A stretch of DNA of 64,000 nucleotides, taken from contig CM049316.1 of the NCBI GenBank assembly GCA_026874595.1, positions 60,583,676 through 60,647,675 of the forward strand. Reading direction: 5' to 3'. Positions 37,901-49,900 of this stretch are shown here, in pieces. This DNA is from Sipunculus nudus (taxonomy: Eukaryota > Annelida > Sipuncula > Golfingiida > Sipunculidae). Below the pieces are notes generated by a model. The model was given only the letters and a program-made list of their open reading frames with translations, searched no databases and was not told the DNA's origin. The translations under genes were made by a program, and so were the position numbers. How positions within the stretch are numbered: the first letter of the stretch is position 1; each line of letters starts with the position of its first letter.

Positions 37901-40900
37901 CCTCCACTCTCACATACAGGTGTGAGTAGACACACAATTAAGTCTCACTAGTATTGAAAATGTTGCCCCTGTTCTTCTCATCTGGCCCAAGGTCACCTGA
38001 TTAACAACAGTGGTAAGGATCAGTCAAATACAAGATGTATATACATGATGATTTACTGATTTACCAGTCAAGATTAGGAATCATATATATTATCTATCAA
38101 ATATAGTTAACAAAAATAATATGCAGGGCTTTCAGGAATGGTTGATAAGCATCAGAGATACTTAAATCTCTTTCGGACACTCAATCCTGGGGTCTCAGCA
38201 TTGGATCAGAGACACAAATTTCTATATTCAATATTGGCCTTTTGCCAATTACTGCATAAAATAAATCAAGATCTACAAACTGTGCCAACTCTTCATCGAA
38301 TAAACCAGGCAATTATGTAAACACTGATCTGACAACTGACCCTTAAATTTGACTTTCATCAAATAAGCATATAATGACACAATAACAGAGTAAATTACAA
38401 ACAGATTAATCAATTTAAAGAAACCCTTCAAATTTTTATACAGATTCAACCCTCTAAAATATCATAGACCAAGTTTCAAAACTTTTGGTCTAAGCACGCT
38501 AGACTATTAATTTTTTCTTCTATTTTTTTCCTATTGAAAGCCATCACTTGCATGTCTTAATAAATAAATGACCAATGATTAACGATGCTCAACTGATTGC
38601 AGCTTTTTATGATAAGAATATGCATGTGATTTCCTGAATTTAAACATACTAAAAGGTCAAATTTCAAGGGACAAAAGTTACAATAACTAATATCTTTAAA
38701 ATAAAATCGTGTCCAGACTTGTCTTGTTCTCAAATTAAAAGTGTTTGCTCAAATTCTTTTCAATATTTTCCTTACTCACACATGACAGGTGGCCAGAATT
38801 AAGAAAGGGCGACTGATAAAGACTGACCACAAAAAGTCCAGGCATAACTCATAATGTCTCAGCATAACTCATACAGTCTAAGCATAATTAATAAAGTCTC
38901 AGCACAACTCATTAAGTCTAGGCATAACCCAGCATAACTAATAAAGTTGAAGTGTCAGCACAACTCATAAAGTCTGGGCATAACTCATGAAGTCTTGGCA
39001 TAACTCAAAGTCTAGGTATGACTCAGTATAACTCATAGTGTCAGCATAACTCATAATGTCTAGGCATAACTCATAATATCTAGGCATAACTTAAAGTCGC
39101 AGCATAACTCATAAAGTCTCAGCATAACTCCTAAAGTCTCAGCATAACTCCTAAAGTCTCAGCATAACTCATAAAGTCTCAGCATAACTAATAAAGTCTC
39201 AGCATAACTCATAAAATCTAGGCATAAGTGTTGGCATAACTCCAAGTCTCAGCACAACTAAAAAGTCCAGGCATAACTCAGCATTACTCATAAAGTTAAA
39301 AGACTCAGCACAACTCATAAAGTCTAGGCAAAACTCATCACATCTCATCAAAACTCATAAAGTCTCAGCATTTCTCAAAAAGTCTCAGCATAACTGAAAG
39401 TTGGCTATGCTTAAAATATCCTTGTTAAGCAAACCATGATTTTGACCACTGATAAGTGTACATACTCACCTTTAATTGCTTGTAAGTTCATTTCATATGA
39501 CCCTGTCTTGACCCTGGCCAAGGTTACACCTGTGTAATGGATGGAATGTAAGGTGATTGTGACTTGGATGTTGCGTTCTGCGCGACTCTTGTTTTGTGCT
39601 TTCAAAACAACACTGAATGGATTTCCGACAAGGATGCCGTCCTTCTCCACAATCTCAAACTTCACATCCTGCAACAAGATGTTATAATGAAGTTACTGTC
39701 ACTGCAACCAACTTCTATGACACCAATGTCACCATGATGATGAGACTACATCAGTTACGACGAGCCCATGAACGTTAAATGTACATTCCCTGTCCACAAA
39801 ATATCTAAAATAGTTCTCAATTAATATTCAATTTTATTTTCATTGAGAATGGGTCCTAAGGCAAGGAAGAAGTTATTGAATTTGAGGTGGATCAGTTTAT
39901 TTTTGAAGATGTTGGAAGGAACAACAATACAAAAATAACCAGATATTTCTTGGCCTCGCAGATGCCATATAGTATCCCAAGACAATTACCCCCCCCCCCC
40001 CCCCCCCCACCCTCGAAGAATAGGATCCCATTTTGAATTCAGATGCAGAGACTGACACTGGCAAGCAAACATGAATTCTTATAAGTATGGGCATATTTAA
40101 GGTAAAGGTCACTCTCATAGGAGAGGTCATGATCCAAATTGAAATATATCTCTTTCTGTAACCCATGTCTATATACATGATATGAAAGTAGTTTTCAACT
40201 TATTATGCTCACAGTGCTGTGAAGTGGCAATGGTGGGGTATTACAACTATATAAAAGGTGCAAAGCAAGAAAACGACACAAGGTGGTGCCACCTGTATTC
40301 TGCAGTAGACACAACAATCCAAGATTTAAAAAAAAAATTATTAAAAATTAAAATTAAAAAAAAAAATTTTAACTAAAAAATATATATATGTATGATATGA
40401 AAGAAATCTGTCCTTTAGTTTTCAATTTATCATGCTTACAGTGCTGTCAAGTGGCAATGGTGGGGTATTAAAAGGTGCAAAAGCAAGAAAACGACACAAG
40501 GTGGCACCATGCACCCAGAAAACAATGCTATCATAGATCTTGTGTCAATTTGATTTTTGGACCAATCCATGCATCCCTCAGTGAGATATTATAGTTAACA
40601 TAATTTCAGCGTTATCGCCTCTATGACCTTGAAAAATGCATCAAGGTCATGCATATTCTAACTTGGCCTAGCCCTTGATAAGATGCATCTCAACTGTAGG
40701 TTTGGTGACTGTACCATAAATTGTTTTTGAGTTATTGCCCTAATATCATTTTAGCATAATCGCTGCTGTGACTTTGAAAAAATGCATCAAGGTCATCCAT
40801 GTTCGAACTTGACCTAGCCGTTGATAAGATGCATCAATCCCGTGGGTTTGGTGACTGTACCTCAAATTCTTACAAAGTTATTGTGTTTACATCATTTTAA

Positions 40901-43900
40901 TAAGAAAACGTCACAAGGTGGCGCCACCTGTCTTCTGCAAAAGACAAAGCTATCCAAGATCTTTGGTCAAATTGATTTTTGGATCATTCCATGTATCCCT
41001 TACTGAGATATTAAAGATTTTGTGTGAATTTCACCAAATATGGGAATATTCAAGGTCAATGCCTGTCACCCCTAACTTAACGTGAAAACTTTACAACGGA
41101 TATATCCTATAAAACAATAGGATGGGTTAACGCTCGCCACTTGATTTCATTAATCAAGAAATTAGATCCCGGTCATTACAGGTGACATTTCCAGGTTCTT
41201 TTAAGGACGTGTATTAAAATACCAGACAATCATACACCCAGATCAATAGAAACTATGAGACATCAGGTTAAATTCACAAATATAATTCAAGACAATACTT
41301 ACAAAGATGTAGATGTGTGTGTGCGTTGATGTGTCAATACGATAGTCCTTCACATTAAAAATACAGGATATTTATACTGAGTCCGTGGTTTGTATAAAAA
41401 CCAATAAAGTCCAGTTCCTTCAGAGATCTCTGGTTACTGTTTTGTGTAGAATCTAGCATATGGTTAGCACCATATATATCTAGTCTTTCTGAGTTTAGCT
41501 ATCTTCAACTGATCTTGCTTGTCAGCGACCCGGGTAGGTTCACGTTCACATGCATGCAATAGCGCCCTTTGTTTACGTTGGGCTTAGAGTCCTTGACCTT
41601 GCTCTTGTAGCAACGGTTCACGGCTTACGGCGGTTATGTATCTAGGTCAAGCTGAACTAGGCCGGCAGGTGACAAACGCGCTCCCTCTATATCGCCAATA
41701 CGAAGCTCTTTCGGCAGCACGGCTGAGTTCTTATGAGCTGGGTCCTTGCCTCATGCAGAAGCTTGCTTCTATGCCGTCCCTGGCGTTTCAATGTTCGTGC
41801 GTGCGTGCTGCCACCTCAAGCTTCAAGACCCAACTGAAGGCAGCTTCCAGCGTCTCTCCCTGAACTCTGACGTCACAATCGTCGTCACAATACGGCGATC
41901 CGGTTCTCTGATTGGCTTATTTCTCAAGTGTCCCATATAAGGATATATGTGACCTAGTTTGACTGTTAGCGTCACCATGGCGACCCACATACCAAATGTA
42001 ACAATTACACACGATGCGTGACACGGATAAATCAGCTGATAGCCGATGGGATTCCATACAAGAATACCTCACCCATATCTATACATATACCAAGTTTGGT
42101 AAAGATCCGTGAAATGTTTTTTGAGTTATCGCGCCGACAAGATTTATATACGGCAGCAGCGGCGGGACCGTCATGAAAACATAGTATCCCCCGACTTTGT
42201 CTGGGGTTACAATAAATAATGTTTCAGTTTTTCAGATGACTAATTTGCTTTTTCAGTCTCAAACCCATTGTGTTGTCATTTTAAAAGTTTCGATATTTAT
42301 TGTAAAAACTGATCTAAAACTTGTAATGCCTGAAAATGACCCACACTCTCAACCAGTATCATATGATTCAGCAGCCTATTATTGATTCAAGCTGTGCCTT
42401 AAATTTGTTAGTACAATGTATATGCATGATAAACAAGAGCACTTATAATGCACCAATTGTATGTCTTGTGACCTCTGGCCTCATCAAATATGTGTTTAGC
42501 TAAGAATTTAATTCAGGTGAGAAACCCTATTGGTAATTTTTTATAATCAGTTTTATGGAAATCCATCAGAATTTTGGTCAGCCATTACATGAAAATCCAG
42601 GAAAGCCCTGGTGACACTAAAATTAAATTGATGGGCAGACACAGACAGACTGACCATGGGTATTCCTCATATAAAATGGAACAAAAACATTTTCCTCTGA
42701 GGACTGGTGAATTTTGCCTATACCACTCCTCTGGACCTGTGATATTTATTGGCACATTTTGAGCCTTTATGGTAAATCAAATAATCTAGGGAAAAAATTT
42801 TAGATGAATGAGGACTCACAATTACAATGAATATTGACCAATAAGTATATTTAAGTTATCCTCCTTTTAGAAAAAAAAAATTGTTGAACATGGAAAACAA
42901 AATTTTGGAAAATTTCTCTGGTTACTCATACAAAGTCTTAGAAAAGGTTCAAAATCCAGCAATGCTTTTCAGTATCAAGCATATCATTCTATTTCCCAGT
43001 TCTATTGTTGTATTTACCCCCTGCTCCTCCCTCTCAATCTACCCCTGTGTCAACTGAAATAGTGTTCATGAAATATCATAGATGTACACAGGGAGTGTTA
43101 TCACCACTTACTGGCTCTTTGAAGTCGTATATTCCTGGTCTGGTTGACCATGTATTGGCACGATATACTGAAGTTCTCTCCTCCTCAGTTCCTGTTCAAA
43201 ATCATATAAAAAGGGACATTACAAGGGCTGTCATGATAAATTCATATCTCATGCTATAATACATATTATAACATGGTGTAAGACAAAGCCCTCACCCCTG
43301 TCAAAAGCCCCCATTACTTAATGATAAAGACGACCAAGGCTCCCCCCCCCCCAAAAAAATTAAATATATATGTATATTATGGTGCTTTTCACAATTAATG
43401 GTTATAAATAAGTATTAGGTGATGTCTATATTTACTTAAAAAAACATTCAAAATTCAAATTTTCTGTATATTTTATATTTTTGGTTGTATATACAAAAGC
43501 AATATCAATGTATACTTCACATGATTACATGTACTACACTAGTAAAGTACACTATTAAAATAAAAGTTTGATGAAAATACAAATAATCAAATTGATGAAA
43601 ATACAAATGATCAGTTTTATGAAAATACAAATTATCAGCATCTCATTATTTAATTCATAATTAAAGTTGCTAGAACTTGCACTACAGTAACAACACAAAC
43701 AGACTTTATTATCTGATAATGAGGAAACCACTTCCATGGGATATCACACGTCCTGTTTCACCTGTTGATTATGGCAAGCGTGGCTTTGTTGCTGTCAAGG
43801 TTCATAATCTAGCTCAGGCAATTCAACATTATTATATTTGAAATCTTCATGTAATATGGAGGAATTAAAGAATGAAATGAAATTTTATTTTTTCTTTATG

Positions 43901-46900
43901 GGGGGGGGGGGGGGGGGGCATCAGGCTTTTGTCCTCTTTTTCTGGGGGGGGGGGGGAGCTTTTGTCTGTACCCCATTATAACACTTCCCTCATGACAGTA
44001 CAAAACACAGTACATGTTTGGTATATTATATATTGTTCTTTCTTGTCCACAGAATGAACACAAAACTTTCTCTCCTAACATTTATTTTAAAACAATAAAC
44101 AATTTAGCATTTTGCCATATTCTTCAGAAGTAATCGATAATAATCTAATTAGCTCCTTCCATTAAATGTGTGACAAATAAAAAATCAGATGCAGCTGATC
44201 TCCTGTCATTCTTGTATTGATTCCTCAGCTTCCCCTTACTTAAAAGTTTTTTAATGTTCCTGTAGAAATATGTTCTCGGAAGGATTCAGGTTTGTTGAAC
44301 ATAGTATGGTGGTTCCTGTATTTTGTGACCACCTATAGGACTGCACACAAGTGGTCTTAATTCATAGGTGGTCTTATAAGACAGGTCAGTTATTGCCAAT
44401 GTGAATGCTTTAGGTTCACCCAAGAGTGGTCTTAATAGACAGGTAGTCTTACAAGACAGGTGGTATTTCAGTCGGGTTCCACTGTATAGCTTACCTTCTT
44501 TGAATTTATAACAATCAGTAACATCTAATCTTTCAGGGTCATGAGTGAAGAAAACAGCCCATGGATCATTTCTTCCAATCTTTGGAGCTTTCCGTGGATT
44601 CTTGGTGGAAATTCTTTTGCCTACCCTGCAATTAAAGAAAAATATAAAATCAAATAAAATCAATATATATACTGCTTACAAATAAAAATTAACATACATA
44701 TATCTGTTCTGAAATGCAACTAAAAACTACACCACAGTTCCATCAGAACATTTTACACAAGGGTGATCTACAACTGATACCTTTGTCTAGAATTTTTCTA
44801 GAGTTCAGAACTGAGAATTAACAAGGTAAAAAATTATCATATTGTGCATTACTCTTCATTGCAAAGATGGCAGCAACAACTGAATTCAAGAAAGTGGATT
44901 CCCAGTTGCCAAAGTAGGCTGTAGTCCATGTTTTCAGACATTTTTACCATTCTTCTGATGAAACAGAATTGTCTCAGACATTCCCCCGCTTGATTATGTA
45001 TCCACAAACAGGATATACAAGTTTTATCACTCTTTGTTACAATCTGATAATATTTTGGTTCGCAGTACTATGAAGCGCTGTATTCTATAGTCTGTATGTA
45101 ATATGGGCAGCAATGTTACTCTGTTTTACATTAATAATATGACTAGGATTCAAAGTTATAGTAAAGGGCATGCAGATGAGTTTGATTTCATACTTGCAGT
45201 CTGCAGGAACCTAATAAGATGATGAGATGGTAATAGCAGTTGTCCACTCACTCGTAGCGCGTGCTCTGGTCTCTTGGATTATATTTGTACTACATAAGAT
45301 AATTTCTACAGTTTCATTTTTCTTTTCATTGTTTGTTCCTTGTAGTGTTTTTTTAATGAATATACATGCATGTGACCTTATATGTATTTTATGAACAATA
45401 AATTATCTATCTACTGAGTTAACAAAGATAACTCCAGACTTGTTTCTGAGGACTTAACTTCCACTGGTTTAAAACTTACGTGTATTTCTCCACAACTTTA
45501 TGGTAGTCTCCGTCTGGTTTCTGTATCCAATGGATTTTGTCTGCGTTCACCTCAGCAAATATAAAGGCTGTGTCATACCGAAGATTAACAAACCCTTGCT
45601 TGATCCCCTCAACAGGGCTTGGCCCAGCTACGAAGATTCCTAGAATGTAACAATGAAGTTATTCAACAATTTGTTATGTCATAACAAACCTGTAGTAATT
45701 CTAAAGATTTTAATATCTGTGTTTTTTTTAGTTAATGCTATGCATAAGCAATGAAATGTAAAATTGAGAATAAAAAAAAATTCATAAAAAAATCTGAAAA
45801 TTAATCACTTGTGTCCAAACACTAACCAAACCTGGAGACATATAAGATACATCTGCCATTACAATTAATAAAAAGTAGATCCATACTGGCTTCTGTGGCT
45901 CAGGGGTACAGCACAAACCCAGGAGATTGTTAGATCAATGCATTAGTTAATCAGACACAAGAGCTTTTGTATCAAATTTTTAAAAATTATTCTGGGAGTG
46001 ATTACAAGCCCCATAGCTCGAAGGATTTGGGTAACAGAGACCTTATTCAGGTTTTCAAGAAGATATTTCATTGACCTCCCATGATGTTAAGTTAAAAGAT
46101 TCTAGGTCCAATGATTATGGTTATTGCCCTTTTAGCAGACTGTCACTTCTCTGAAGGTCTCAAAAATAGAGAAAAAAATTGGAAAAAATACATATGGTAC
46201 ACCAGTCTGCAGGAACTGATGAGATCTGAATAAACCTTTCTGAGATATAACATTGCAAAGAAATTGTTAAAGGACAGAGAGACAGATGGATAGATTGATG
46301 GAGCAGACCACTATGTACCCCACTCTGCTGAGGCGTGGACAATCAGTCTATTTTATTTGATGGAATAGAATATGTCAAAAAAATCATTTACCTTCACTGG
46401 TCTCCTGTGGTGTAGCATCAAAAGCCTGCCAGCCTGAGAAACCAGCGGGAAGGTCTGGTCTGGCCATCCAAGCTTCATTCCATACGTGGAAATTCCTGTA
46501 GCAAACTCATAAGGATTAGTTTTCTTGATAGCCAGCTTAAAGGGACATAATCAGGAGCAATATTATGTCTATTCTTTCACACTGTCAGTTCAGTTTTGCT
46601 TTGTACAAAGGTTTCCCAGCAAACCAGTCTCAGCAAAGTCTCAATACCTTCCATACGGCTGTTTAACACCTTGTTATGGTTCTGTGTATGAGTAAACACA
46701 GTCCATGTGTGTCTGCATGTTTACAATAACAAGGCCACATGTCTGATTTAGCGCATGCGCAACAGATCCCCAACAAAGACAAGTCCATGCATGGACCTTC
46801 ATGTCCTCTGATCTATCTCTGCTGGAGGGACATTTTGGTCCATGGGCCAAATGTAAATTCATTGTAAAACCTGTTGCAATAGATCTGTACAATAGGTCCA

Positions 46901-49900
46901 GGCACCCCTGCTGAATTTTCACAGGTAGCACAGTGTGAACCCATGTGAGCCACCGCAACACATAATGTTTCAGTCAGCGGGAACATGTATTACATTTTTG
47001 GGGCCAAGTCAGTGAGGACATCTCCTGATTGACAGGTGTTGTGTCCTGGGTGATGCACAGTGTCCCAAGCACTGTCTTTATGTTGACACCTGTGATAAAA
47101 TCTGGTCCACTTTTTATAACACTTGTGTACAAGAGTAAGCCAATGGTTTCAGGGCAATATGCCAGGTAACAATTGATTTCAAAGAGAAGACTATATTTCA
47201 ATATGCTAATTAGTTTATTACGCCACTTTAATAATACCAGCATATACATCAGGAGAAGCTCTGCAACCTGACTGCTTGTGAAGCACTGGTACTAATTGAA
47301 AATCACTGATCCTCTCCATGATGTAATTATCTTTTAATTTAAATTAACATTATTGCCTGTTATTAGCCCCATCTATCACAAGTATGTGTGATAACTAGGT
47401 GTTATAGATTTCATATTCCCATATGGATTAGACATTAGGAATAATTAATAATTTGGTACCATGACCATAGCTAAAATCTCTGATGTTCCTTTCAATTTTA
47501 TGTGAGGTATCTGAAGGGTAATATAACTGGAAGCTTCCACTTTAAGGTCCATTGCAATACCTTTTATTTAGTACTAAATAATTCTTCATAGTTTTCCAAT
47601 TTCTCAACTATGAAACTATTAGACCAAGAGCACTGCATTTGCAAATTTATTCTTAGTTTCTGAGACACCAAATGCAAGTCAACACCAGGTGTTGTCATAC
47701 TCTGTTAGTTCATCAAATACTCACCAGATGGAGTCATCGTTCATGTAAGTTATTGGTTCTCTCTGTTCATTCCAATGAACATCGATGGTGATGCTGCCGT
47801 CACAGTCATGAGCTGAGCGGAAGTTTGTTACACTCCGGCAAGGTATACCCAAACAGCGACACACTGTTAAACACCATGAAATCGTCTATTATTATTTAAT
47901 TAAATGCCTGTAAATCTACTGACTGCAAATCCAAGATGAGTCATACAGGCTATTGGCTAAAATAACTTCATCCCGCATTAAAAAATCTTAAAATATGAGG
48001 ATGAGATATTATTTTAAGTAAATACCCACTGAAATTATCAAAGGACGCAAAGCAAAAAACAGCAAAAAAACTAATAAGAAAATGCTTTTTTCAATGGTTG
48101 AATCACAGCCAACAGAGGTCACTCCCTTTTGACTAACAATGAAAGAAACAAGTGACCCAGGGGTCATGACGCTCAGCTGTCCAGGAAGACATTGACAAAA
48201 GTAATTTTATCATCTGAATGTCAAATTTGAATGAAATACTTATTCCTAACTTGACCTTTTGTATAAAATCATCCAATATTCATTGGGGTACTATGGAGCT
48301 CTGTAGCATGAAGGATATGGGTAACAGACACCTATTTTCAAGGTTTACAAGATGACTTTTCAGGGGTCTCCCAGCATGTCAAAAAAATAAAATTCTAGGT
48401 CCAGTTATTATGATTTGTGCCCTGTTAACAAATCCAAATGTTTATTCTGGGGGGTATTTCAAAGCCGCATAGGATGAAGGATATGGGTAACAGAGATGTA
48501 ATTTCAGGTGCACAAGGAGACTTTTCAGGGGCCTCCCAGCATATCAAGAAAGGAGATTCTAGGTCAAGTCATTATAATTTGTGCTCTGTTAACAGATGAC
48601 CAAATCTTTATTCTGGGGAGTACTTCCAAGCCCCAGAGCATGAAGAATATGGGTAACAGGGACCTTATTTCGGGTTTCCATGTAGACCTTTTATGGGCTT
48701 CCCTGGAGGTGAGGACAGAAGATTCTAGGTCCAGTCATTTTGATTTGTGCCCTGTTTACAGATGACCAAATGTTTAAAGATCACAAAAGTAGAGAAAAAA
48801 AATCGTAAAAAATAAAAAAAATATAGGTGGCGCCACCAATCTCCAGAAATTGATGAAACACTCCATGATCAATATCCATGCAAAGAATCATGGTGATTAA
48901 TGCATTAGTTGTTCAGATACTTGAGCTTTTGTATTAAATTTTGCATTATTCTGGGGGGTACTTCAGAACCCCATAGCTCGAAGAATATAGGTCACAGTGA
49001 CCTAATTTCAGGTTTACAAGGAGAATTTCCATAGACCTCCCAGGATTTCAAGTAAGAAGATTCCCGTTCTAGCGGTTACGATTTGTGCCCTGTTAACAGA
49101 CAGACGCCTGGATGGCCGGACGGACGACGGACAAAAGGTGATCCCTACAGCTCAGATGACTTTCAGTCAGCTGAGCTAAAAATTGAAAAAATACAGGTGG
49201 CGCCACCAGAATGCAGAAACTGATGAAACATTTCATGATCAATATCCATGCAAAGAATCATGGTGATCAATATAATAATTGTTCAGATACTTGAGCTTTT
49301 GTATCAAATTTTCCATTATTCTGGGGGGTACTTCGGAGCCCCATAGCTCAGAGGTTATGGGTAACAGAGACCTAATTTCAAGTTTTTAAGGAGACTTTTC
49401 ATGGGCCTCTCAGCATGTCAAGAGAGAAGATTCTAGGTCCAGTTGTTACGATTTGTGCCATGTTAACAGATGACCGCATCTTATGAGGTCTCAAAAATAG
49501 AGGAAAAAATTCGTAAAAATAAAAAAAATACAGGTGGCGCCACCATACTGCAGAAACTGATGACACATTCCATGATCAATATCCATGCAAAGAATCATGG
49601 TGATCACTGCAATAGTTGTTTAGATACTTGAGCTTTTGTATCAAATTGTCCATTATTCTGAGGGATACTTCAGATGACTTACAGTCAGCTGAGCTAAAAA
49701 CACTTAATGGTCAATATCCATGCAAAGAATCATGATGATCTCCGTATTAGTTGTTCAGATACTTCAGCTTTTGTATCAAATTGTCCATTATTCTGAGGGA
49801 TACTTCAGAGTCCTATAGCTTGAAGGATATGGGTAACAGAGACCTAATTTCAAGTTTCCACAGGCACTCTTCATGGGCCTCCTTGCATGACAAGAATGAA

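Noticed and set aside
38836-39405. Regularly spaced short repeats that could suggest a CRISPR array
   Set aside because: Units abut without unique spacers, lengths vary from about 15 to 22, and the locus is in a eukaryotic intron. It is a minisatellite.
43896-44081. Minus-strand open frame ending in proline runs
   Set aside because: The prolines are translation of the G19 and G13 tracts; the rest is intron.
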